A DNA stretch of 11,245 bases from Clostridia bacterium (GTDB lineage: Bacteria > Bacillota > Clostridia > Oscillospirales > Oscillospiraceae): the NCBI GenBank assembly GCA_021153265.1, contig JAGKTU010000072.1, positions 1 through 11,245 on the forward strand, written 5' to 3'. Of the stretch, positions 6,899 to 11,245 are shown piece by piece. The notes under the pieces are model-generated. The model was not told the origin of the DNA. It did no database searches and saw nothing but the letters and a program-made list of their open reading frames with translations. The position numbers and the translations under genes were made by a program. Each line of letters opens with the position of its first letter. The stretch's first letter is position 1.

Positions 6899-6915
6899 GT
6901 TAGCATCCGCTAACC
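6899..6915. promoter_or_regulatory. DtxR-type box 2 at the feoA transcription start
   Basis: GTTAGCATCCGCTAACC holds GTTAGC and GCTAAC arms around four bases. Its centre is 34 bp from the centre of box 1, a little over three helical turns. It begins within a few bases of the expected feoA start of transcription (near 6917), an effective place for a repressor. The divergent regulator gene starts 149 bp away. Confidence 0.7.
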
Positions 6916-6923
6916 ACTTTGAC

Positions 6924-6952
6924 ATAATACTCCAAACTTACCAATTTGTCAA
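6924..6952 (-). promoter_or_regulatory. feoA promoter
   Basis: On the minus strand a perfect TTGACA (6952-6947) is followed after exactly 17 bases by TATTAT (6929-6924). The predicted start is near 6917, giving a leader of about 70 bases that contains both DtxR-type boxes. This is a strong housekeeping promoter, suiting an operon that is held off by a repressor. Confidence 0.82.
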
Positions 6953-7002
6953 GTACTTTTCAATAATTATTCCCTGCCATCCAAGGTCATGGCTTCCACC
7001 CC

Positions 7003-7031
7003 TTGAAAAAAAAACACCCATGTGGTATTGT
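7003..7031 (+). promoter_or_regulatory. Promoter of the DtxR-type regulator gene
   Basis: TTGAAA (7003-7008) and TATTGT (7026-7031) are 17 bases apart, and TGG before the -10 makes it an extended element. The start would be near 7038, about 26 bases before the GTG start codon. The two boxes are about 90 bp or more upstream, so autoregulation is not evident from their position. Confidence 0.5.
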
Positions 7032-7063
7032 ATTGTAAATGTCTCAGTTAAGGAGGTTTTCGT

Positions 7064-7426
7064 GTGCATCTGCAGGAATCCGGCGAAATGTATCTTGAAA
7101 CCATATATATCCTGTCCAAGGAGCGCAACGGCGTCCGCAGCATCGATGTTGCCGAGCATATGGGCTATTCCAAGCCCTCCGTCAGCCGCGCCGTCGGACT
7201 TCTGAAGCAAGGCGGTTATGTGGTCTCCGATCCGGAAGGTCATCTTATTCTGACCGATTCCGGAAAAGTCCAGGCAGAGCGCATTTTTGAGCGCCACACC
7301 GTCCTGACCCAGCTTCTTTGCACCTTAGGGGTCGGTGCAGAAACAGCATCCGAAGATGCATGTAAGATCGAGCATGTCATCAGCGACGAGACCTTTGAAG
7401 CCATCAAAAACTATCTGAAACCATAA
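7064..7426 (+). CDS. DtxR-family metal-dependent repressor, short form, iron-type ligands
   Basis: This 120-residue regulator has the DtxR winged-helix domain (about residues 5-65: SGEMYLETIYILSKE, then DVAEHMGYSKPSVSRAVGLLKQGGYV with the recognition helix) and the dimerisation/metal domain (about 66-118). The ligand set is Met9, Cys100, Glu103 and His104, with His78 of the ancillary site. This is the DtxR/IdeR iron pattern (Met10, Cys102, Glu105, His106); Mn-sensing MntR has Asp and Glu at the first two places. The C-terminal SH3-like domain of DtxR is absent, as in other short members. The start codon is GTG, chosen for its AGGAGGT seven bases upstream and the conserved N-terminus. It is divergent from feoA, so it most likely represses feoAB with Fe(II) as co-repressor; that target is inferred from gene order and the two boxes. 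Confidence 0.93.
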   Translation: MHLQESGEMYLETIYILSKERNGVRSIDVAEHMGYSKPSVSRAVGLLKQGGYVVSDPEGHLILTDSGKVQAERIFERHTVLTQLLCTLGVGAETASEDACKIEHVISDETFEAIKNYLKP

Positions 7427-7454
7427 AAACCAGAGCATCCATGCTCTGGTTTTT
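7425..7454. terminator. Bidirectional terminator between the DtxR-type gene and the DUF3021 gene
   Basis: AAAAACCAGAGCAT (7425-7438) is the exact reverse complement of ATGCTCTGGTTTTT (7441-7454). With A and T runs on both sides it can terminate the plus-strand regulator gene, whose stop overlaps its start, and the minus-strand operon that ends at 7478. Confidence 0.9.
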
Positions 7455-7477
7455 ATATTTCCTCGGCAAGGACCCTA

Positions 7478-7924
7478 TCAGGGCGAATCCTCCTCGCATT
7501 TCCAGTTTTTCTTTAACATTTCGTTGATCGTATCTGTTTTCTTTTTAATTCCGGAATATATGACCACCCAAATCACCAAATATCCAAGCACAAAAACGGC
7601 AGAAAAGGCCAAAATCGGTGTTGCATCCCGTTCAAGCCACCCATTGAGCAGATAAGTGATCAAATAGCTGATATACAGCACACAGCCATGAATCAAAATT
7701 GCCACCATCAAAGGCAGCCGTTCAATTTGATAAATACAATTCATGCCTCCGGCAACAAAGGCAAGGGCGGTCAGGGAAAAAATCCCAAGGCAGACCTGAT
7801 TGACCGTCAGCATCTGCGCCTGACCATTTCGCTGCAAAATCAGATAGACTACAGCCAGCACAATCGGGCCAATGCCGCAAGCTGCCATACCGCGGCGGAT
7901 AAAATCCAAAATGTGATGTTTCAT
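7478..7924 (-). CDS. DUF3021 membrane protein
   Basis: This 148-residue integral membrane protein has four predicted helices, at about residues 14-30, 42-60, 71-93 and 102-124, and a charged cytoplasmic-type tail (KKKTDTINEMLKKNWKCEEDS). Length, four-helix topology, the FIRRG start and its place directly after a LytTR gene are typical of DUF3021. Proteins of this family pair with stand-alone LytTR regulators and probably hold them at the membrane or sense envelope state; this role is inferred. Its ATG overlaps the LytTR stop by four bases (7921-7924), so the two are probably made in fixed proportion. It is the last gene of the ABC operon. Confidence 0.85.
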   Translation of the reverse strand: MKHHILDFIRRGMAACGIGPIVLAVVYLILQRNGQAQMLTVNQVCLGIFSLTALAFVAGGMNCIYQIERLPLMVAILIHGCVLYISYLITYLLNGWLERDATPILAFSAVFVLGYLVIWVVIYSGIKKKTDTINEMLKKNWKCEEDSP

Positions 7925-8364
7925 TTTCCCTCATATCTCCTTTTGATTTCTGTAAAGCAGCGTCTGGAAACATATTCCCGGTAGCCGCATCGAAACACCG
8001 CATCTACACCGCCGCTGAAAGCCGCATCGAACCGGACAATTCTGTGCTCGTTTGCAAGTGTGGATTTATTGATGCGGATGAAGTAGGAAGGAAGAAACGA
8101 TTCAAGATCCCGAAGTCTGTCTTGTATCCGGTAGTGATCACCGCATAAATCAATTGCGATCACTTTACGGTCTAAAATGGTGATACACTCAATCTCCGAA
8201 AATGCCAGCTTTCGGATCTCATCATCCCGGTACCCCATAATGCACTCAGCTCCCGAAAAACTACAGACAAGATTTTCGATCTGCTGAGTCAGAGAAGAAG
8301 GTGCATGAACAATCGCCACGACCTCTTCTTCCGCCTCTTTATCGATAATGAGTTTGTATTTCAT
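7921..8364 (-). CDS. LytTR-domain transcription regulator, no receiver domain
   Basis: This 147-residue protein has a short N-terminal part (1-45) and a LytTR DNA-binding domain (about 46-145). The domain includes EIECITILDRKVIAIDLCGDHYRI (57-80, the strand pair usual in LytTR), LRDLESFLPSYFIRINKSTLAN (84-105, the RINKS motif) and the C-terminal YREYVSRRCFTEIKRRY. There is no phospho-acceptor receiver domain, so it is not a normal two-component response regulator. In this layout (LytTR-DUF3021) the membrane partner likely gives the signal. It starts 12 bases after the ABC permease gene. It likely controls its own operon through the direct repeat at 9914-9941; that is an inference. Confidence 0.92.
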   Translation of the reverse strand: MKYKLIIDKEAEEEVVAIVHAPSSLTQQIENLVCSFSGAECIMGYRDDEIRKLAFSEIECITILDRKVIAIDLCGDHYRIQDRLRDLESFLPSYFIRINKSTLANEHRIVRFDAAFSGGVDAVFRCGYREYVSRRCFTEIKRRYEGK

Positions 8365-8376
8365 CGCCTCATATCC

Positions 8377-9111
8377 TTACTGTTTTCTCATTTGTCTTAG
8401 GAAGCACAACACCGCAGCCACTGTAGCAAGGGTGCTGTACAGGAGAACCGGCAGAAAGTGGCCGGCTGCCGCTTCAAAATTTCCGGTGCATAGTGCCTTT
8501 TCCATCTCCGCCGCGTGAAGAAAGGGCAGCACATTGGCAATTTTTTCAAAAAATCCACCCACAAGCTTCAAATCGAACCACACGCCGGAAAGCCATGCAG
8601 AGAGATTGGTGAGCAATGCGCCGCAAATACCACCAACCTGTTTCACACCAAAAATGCTTCCGCACAAAAGGCCCAGCGCAATATTGAAAACTGCCATAGG
8701 AATGATGCCGATGACAGCATACAAAACGTTGATGTTCAAAGTCAAGCCCAAAGGGATCGCAAACAGGTAGCAAATAGCGGTCTGTCCGATGGCAATGGGA
8801 AGCGAGGGCAGCATGTATCCCAGAATAAAATCCAATCCTGTCAGCGGCGTTGTATACAGTCTCTGCAAAAACGCGCTTTCCCGGTCCTTGGCGATCAGCG
8901 TAGAAGAAAACAATGTCATAAAGGACAGACCAAACACGGTAATACCGGGAGTGAGTGAATCAATTTTAAACAAAGGAACGGGTATATTTTCCTGCATAGA
9001 ACTCAGAAGCAGCAGCAGGACCAAGGGAAAACCAAGACCGAAAGCCAGATTGATGGGATCGCGCAGAATCTCTTTCGCGCATCTTTTAGCAAATGTCAGC
9101 ATTTTCATCAT
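8377..9111 (-). CDS. ABC-2 type transporter permease
   Basis: The 244-residue protein has the six-helix plan of ABC-2 exporters: a cytoplasmic N-terminal helix (RCAKEILRDPINLAFGLGFP, 10-29), a first membrane segment near 24-38, an extracytoplasmic loop with DSLTPGITVFGLSFMT, the family-typical KDRESAFLQRLYTTPL coupling-helix region (about 75-90), and further helices ending near residue 240. It would form the membrane channel, two copies with the ATPase encoded just upstream. The ATG at 9111 overlaps the ATPase stop (ATGA). A second ATG at 9108 has a better-spaced GGAGG (seven bases instead of four), so the true start may be one codon later. The substrate cannot be told from sequence; related LytTR-linked systems are often tied to peptide or drug export and tolerance. 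Confidence 0.92.
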   Translation of the reverse strand: MMKMLTFAKRCAKEILRDPINLAFGLGFPLVLLLLLSSMQENIPVPLFKIDSLTPGITVFGLSFMTLFSSTLIAKDRESAFLQRLYTTPLTGLDFILGYMLPSLPIAIGQTAICYLFAIPLGLTLNINVLYAVIGIIPMAVFNIALGLLCGSIFGVKQVGGICGALLTNLSAWLSGVWFDLKLVGGFFEKIANVLPFLHAAEMEKALCTGNFEAAAGHFLPVLLYSTLATVAAVLCFLRQMRKQ

Positions 9112-9839
9112 TTTCCCTCCTTCACGATCGAAACAAACGCAGTTTCAAAATCCTTTGCTCCGGTCTGAGCCTTCAACGCTTCCACCGTTCCCACCGCAAG
9201 CAAACGGCCGTCTTTCATAATGCCGATGTTGTCGGAAAGGGCCTCTGCTTCCTCCATATAATGTGTCGTCAAAACAATGGTGATCTTGCCCTTCAATGCG
9301 CGGATCATATCCCAGAGCTCGTGTCTTGCAATAACATCAAGACCAAGGGTCGGCTCATCCAGAAACAGAATTTGGGGCTCACTGATCAGCGCCATCGCAA
9401 TGCTGACACGGCGCTGCCAGCCACCGGATAACTTACCGGCTTTCCGCTTCAAAACGTCAGCCAGTGAAAACTGCTCAGAAAGCGTCCCGATTCGTTTCAT
9501 CGTTCTTTCTTTCGAAAAACCGTGGATACCACAGATCATTTCCAGATTCTCTCTTACGGAAAGATTAGGAGCCACCGCGGTTTCCTGTGGGGAAACGCCG
9601 ATCAGCCGTTTTACCTGTTCCGGTTCTTTAAGAATACAGTGACCACCAACAAAAGCCTCACCCTCAGTGGGTTTCGTAAGGCATGTCAGCATTTTAATGG
9701 TGGTGGTCTTACCTGCACCGTTCACACCCAGCAGGGAAAACAATTCACCCTGACGAATTTCTAAATTAAGCTCATCAACGGCAGTCAACTTATTGTACCG
9801 TTTCACAAGCCCCTTTGTTGTAATTGCTTGCACTTGCAT
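9108..9839 (-). CDS. ABC transporter ATP-binding protein
   Basis: This 243-residue ATPase has all the expected motifs: Walker A GVNGAGKTTT (38-47), Q-loop VSPQE (about 87-91), signature LSGGWQRR (about 138-145), Walker B ILFLDEPTLGLD (about 157-168) and the H-loop TTHYMEEAE (about 191-199). Together with the ABC-2 permease whose start codon it overlaps, it would form an exporter. It is the first gene of a four-gene operon with the LytTR and DUF3021 genes. The ATG at 9839 has GGAGG only three bases upstream; a GTG two codons later (9833) would have a nine-base spacing and is a real alternative. Confidence 0.95.
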   Translation of the reverse strand: MQVQAITTKGLVKRYNKLTAVDELNLEIRQGELFSLLGVNGAGKTTTIKMLTCLTKPTEGEAFVGGHCILKEPEQVKRLIGVSPQETAVAPNLSVRENLEMICGIHGFSKERTMKRIGTLSEQFSLADVLKRKAGKLSGGWQRRVSIAMALISEPQILFLDEPTLGLDVIARHELWDMIRALKGKITIVLTTHYMEEAEALSDNIGIMKDGRLLAVGTVEALKAQTGAKDFETAFVSIVKEGK

Positions 9840-9871
9840 TGTCCTCCATTTCGCTATTAATTACGGGTACC

Positions 9872-9877
9872 ATTATA
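9872..9877 (-). promoter_or_regulatory. ABC operon promoter (extended -10)
   Basis: TATAAT (9877-9872 on the minus strand) is preceded by TGC, giving TGCTATAAT, but no good -35 lies 16-18 bases upstream (the best is AACATT). The start would be near 9865, about 26 bases before the ATPase ATG. A perfect -10 without a -35 is typical of an activator-dependent promoter. Confidence 0.65.
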
Positions 9878-9913
9878 GCAAATATCGAAAAGGAAATGTT
9901 GATTTTTGTCTGT

Positions 9914-9941
9914 TCGGTCATTTCAGGGGTCTCATCGGTAA
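9914..9941. repeat. Candidate LytTR operator: direct repeat with 21-bp period
   Basis: TCGGTCA (9914-9920) and TCGGTAA (9935-9941) match in six of seven bases and are exactly 21 bp apart, two turns of the helix, upstream of the ABC operon promoter at about -50 to -77. LytTR proteins such as ComE and AgrA bind two direct repeats with this spacing in this location. The link with the LytTR protein of this operon is an inference. Confidence 0.5.
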
Positions 9942-9951
9942 CATCACGCGT

Positions 9952-9979
9952 AAAAAATCCTGCCGGCAATCGGCAGGAT
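9952..9979 (-). terminator. Terminator of the HPr-kinase-like gene
   Basis: On the minus strand, ATCCTGCCG (9979-9971) pairs with CGGCAGGAT (9965-9957) around a five-base loop, followed by TTTTT (9956-9952). The stem starts within the TGA stop codon of the kinase gene and separates it from the ABC operon. Confidence 0.9.
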
Positions 9980-10722
9980 CAATTATAATCATAGCACATA
10001 GCCGCATAGGCCACTTTCGCAGCATCAAGTTTCTTGTTGCAATACATGTCCCATGTCGAAACAACCTTAGTCAGCTGATCAACCAGAGCCAGCGACTTTT
10101 CCGCCAAAACTGCATTATCCGGTTTATGCGCCTGATGATAAAGAAAAGCAATGATGTGTTCTGGCTCAATAGCCTTGATCACATTCTCATTACCACGGTG
10201 TAGCAGGCAAATACCCTTTAACGGCACGCAAACATTGGAAGCAAGTCCATGCTTGCCGCTCCAGGGAGAACCATAAGCCAGCACACGATCTGATTTGATT
10301 TCCAAAAATGGCTTATCGTCATTTACCATAACCGCGCGCTCACCGAAAAGTTCCCGCCATAATCTGGTGTGGGTAGATTTTCCGGTTCCACACGGTGCCG
10401 TAAAAAGGTAAGCTTTACCATCTACGGAAACGGTGCTGCCATGGACCATCAAGATATCTGATCCAACAAGATAATCCGCTACACGTCTTTGGATGCTAGA
10501 GCGTTCCAAAAAAGGTTCCTTAAACTTTCGAATCTTCAGACCCTCTTCTATCGCTTCCTGTTCCAGTGCCAATTGTTCCCGAATCAGATCATCGGAGGTA
10601 ATTTCCACGGAAATATCAGCATCCTGCTCTGTAAGATATGGCAAGCAGTAGGCTTTGGTGCTTTCAAACAAAGGCTGTACTTCAATAACCTTTCCGGCTA
10701 TTTTCATTCTGAAACCATCCAC
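9979..10722 (-). CDS. HPr kinase/PEPCK-like P-loop kinase, orphan
   Basis: The 247-residue soluble protein has a central P-loop fold of the HPr-kinase/PEP-carboxykinase kind. Motifs are Walker A TAPCGTGKSTHTRLW (about 108-122), MVNDDKP (132-138, with the acidic pair expected of the metal or base site), and GSPWSGKHGLASN (151-163), all conserved in the HprK-related proteins of Clostridia. Its N-terminal 90 residues lack the HPr-kinase sensor domain. Relatives are found in peptide-maturation loci, where some phosphorylate precursor peptides; no such peptide or maturase is seen here. The GTG at 10722 is the start: GGGAGG lies eight bases upstream, whereas an ATG at 10758 falls inside the tRNA-Asn terminator. 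Its substrate is unknown. No promoter was found in the 24 bases between terminator and start codon region. Confidence 0.8.
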   Translation of the reverse strand: MDGFRMKIAGKVIEVQPLFESTKAYCLPYLTEQDADISVEITSDDLIREQLALEQEAIEEGLKIRKFKEPFLERSSIQRRVADYLVGSDILMVHGSTVSVDGKAYLFTAPCGTGKSTHTRLWRELFGERAVMVNDDKPFLEIKSDRVLAYGSPWSGKHGLASNVCVPLKGICLLHRGNENVIKAIEPEHIIAFLYHQAHKPDNAVLAEKSLALVDQLTKVVSTWDMYCNKKLDAAKVAYAAMCYDYN

Positions 10723-10746
10723 AAGAAAAACCTCCCAAAATATAAT

Positions 10747-10776
10747 AAAAAACGACATGTCGAAACATGTCGTTTT
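10747..10776 (-). terminator. Terminator of the 5S-tRNA-Asn unit
   Basis: On the minus strand, AAAACGACATGT (10776-10765) and ACATGTCGTTTT (10760-10749) form a perfect 12-bp stem with a TTCG tetraloop, followed by two more T. It starts three bases after the CCA end of tRNA-Asn. Confidence 0.92.
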
Positions 10777-10779
10777 CTA

Positions 10780-10855
10780 TGGCTCCCCTTGTTGGACTCG
10801 AACCAACGACCTGCGGATTAACAGTCCGTCGCTCTACCGACTGAGCTAAAGAGGA
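10780..10855 (-). tRNA. tRNA-Asn (anticodon GTT)
   Basis: The 76-base gene folds as a full cloverleaf: acceptor arms TCCTCTT/AAGGGGA, D arm with GCTCAGTCGGTAGAGC, anticodon loop CTGTTAA, T arm GTTCGAGTC, discriminator G, and an encoded CCA end. It lies 8 bases downstream of 5S rRNA and is most likely cut from the same transcript. Confidence 0.96.
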
Positions 10856-10863
10856 ATATTTGT

Positions 10864-10978
10864 GTTGGCATTACCTATTTTCACGGCCAGTCACCCGGCA
10901 ACTATCGTCGGCGTACGTGTGCTTAACTTCTGTGTTCGGGATGGGAACAGGTGGACCCACACGACAATCAATACCAAC
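10864..10978 (-). rRNA. 5S ribosomal RNA
   Basis: About 115 bases read on the minus strand. The ends GTTGGTATT and AATGCCAAC pair as helix I, and the interior has the universal 5S stretch CCCATCCCGAACACAGAAG followed by TTAAGC, and CGATAGT in the loop E/helix IV half. The exact ends are set by the pairing and may shift by one or two bases. tRNA-Asn follows and a dedicated promoter precedes it; no 23S gene is next to it in the window. Confidence 0.93.
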
Positions 10979-10985
10979 TCGATTG

Positions 10986-11002
10986 GATGGCTTCAAGCCA
11001 TC
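10986..11002 (-). other. Hairpin just upstream of 5S rRNA (likely processing stem)
   Basis: GATGGCTT and AAGCCATC form a perfect 8+1+8 inverted repeat 7 bases before the 5S start. A second small hairpin, ATGC-TTCG-GCAT, lies at 11015-11026. Both are in the predicted leader of the 5S transcript, which suggests structures used in maturation or to insulate 5S folding; the function is inferred. Confidence 0.5.
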
Positions 11003-11040
11003 TTTATATGTCAAATGCCGAAGCATCTAACAGCTTACAT

Positions 11041-11069
11041 ATATTAGCACATAAATGCGCTTCTGTCAA
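11041..11069 (-). promoter_or_regulatory. Promoter of the 5S-tRNA-Asn unit
   Basis: On the minus strand a perfect TTGACA (11069-11064) is 17 bases from TAATAT (11046-11041), which TGC precedes as an extended -10. The start would be near 11034, about 55 bases before 5S. It lies in the 109-base gap between tRNA-Glu and 5S, where no terminator for the tRNAs is seen, so read-through from them may add to it. Confidence 0.72.
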
Positions 11070-11087
11070 CCCCTAATTTTAGGAGGT

Positions 11088-11162
11088 TGGTGACCCATAC
11101 CGGATTCGAACCGATGTTAACGGCGTGAGAGGCCGCTGTCTTAACCACTTGACCAATGGGCC
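11088..11162 (-). tRNA. tRNA-Glu (anticodon CTC)
   Basis: The 75-base gene has acceptor arms GGCCCAT/ATGGGTC with one G-T pair, anticodon stem GCGGC/GCCGT with loop CTCTCAC giving CTC, T arm GGTTCGAATCC, discriminator A and an encoded CCA. Only three bases separate it from tRNA-Lys upstream, so the two are co-transcribed. Confidence 0.95.
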
Positions 11163-11165
11163 ATT

Positions 11166-11241
11166 TGGTCCGCTCTCAGGGACTCGAACCCGGGACCCAC
11201 TGATTAAGAGTCAGTTGCTCTACCAACTGAGCTAAGAGCGG
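11166..11241 (-). tRNA. tRNA-Lys (anticodon CTT)
   Basis: The 76-base gene has acceptor arms CCGCTCT/AGAGCGG, D arm GCTCAGTTGGTAGAGC, anticodon stem ACTGA/TCAGT with loop CTCTTAA giving CTT, T arm GGGTTCGAGTCCC, discriminator A and an encoded CCA. It is complete with four bases to spare at the window edge; its promoter, or further RNA genes upstream, lie outside. Confidence 0.95.
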
Positions 11242-11245
11242 ATAT

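Noticed and set aside
10723..10758. ATG at 10758 as kinase start
   Set aside because: It lies inside the perfect 12-bp terminator hairpin of tRNA-Asn and has no ribosome site; GTG at 10722 has GGGAGG eight bases upstream.
11072..11085. CCTAA/TTAGG inverted repeat after tRNA-Glu as a terminator
   Set aside because: Only five base pairs with a two-base centre and no T-run.
1..11245. CRISPR arrays, insertion sequences, integrases, riboswitches
   Set aside because: No regularly spaced repeats, transposase-like or integrase-like protein, or recognisable riboswitch core was found on either strand.

Overview
The window looks like chromosomal DNA of a Gram-positive, anaerobic gut-type Clostridia member (Oscillospiraceae-like). 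This is inferred from moderate-to-high GC with strong AGGAGG-type ribosome binding sites, the Clostridia-style gene set (DUF1934, LytTR-DUF3021-ABC, FeoB-associated Cys-rich protein, a minimal DtxR) and tRNA genes that encode CCA. The species cannot be named from the sequence alone. No phage, transposon, CRISPR array or plasmid function was seen.

Left part (1-4150): a cell-wall region. On the minus strand, ddl (D-Ala-D-Ala ligase) is translationally coupled to a DUF1934 beta-barrel gene. A small acidic gene of unknown function diverges from ddl on the plus strand and ends in a terminator facing murC. murC (minus) has a good sigma-A-type promoter. Upstream of it lies a separate gene for a membrane-anchored protein with the sortase class C fold, in which all three catalytic positions (His, Cys, Arg) appear to be replaced.

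Middle part (4258-7454): a complete ferrous-iron uptake module. feoA, feoB and a 44-residue Cys-rich FeoB-associated protein form one minus-strand operon ending in a strong terminator. A 120-residue DtxR-type repressor, with the iron-type ligand signature Met/Cys/Glu/His, is divergently transcribed. Two near-identical dyads, 34 bp apart, lie at and just after the predicted feoA transcription start, so the repressor probably closes the operon when iron is plentiful.

Right-middle (7478-9941): an ABC-2 export operon on the minus strand (ATPase, permease, LytTR regulator without receiver domain, DUF3021 membrane protein), with tight overlaps. Its promoter has an extended -10 and a weak -35, and a 21-bp-period direct repeat lies upstream of it. 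That layout fits autoregulation by the LytTR protein.

Right end (9952-11245): an orphan HPr-kinase/PEPCK-like P-loop kinase gene, then a stable-RNA cluster read on the minus strand: tRNA-Lys(CTT), tRNA-Glu(CTC), a dedicated promoter, 5S rRNA, tRNA-Asn(GTT) and a terminator. The 16S and 23S genes are not in the window.

Most of the window is conventional housekeeping and transport. The observations most worth following are the apparently catalytically dead sortase, the paired DtxR boxes with a minimal repressor, the candidate LytTR operator, and the 5S unit with its own promoter.
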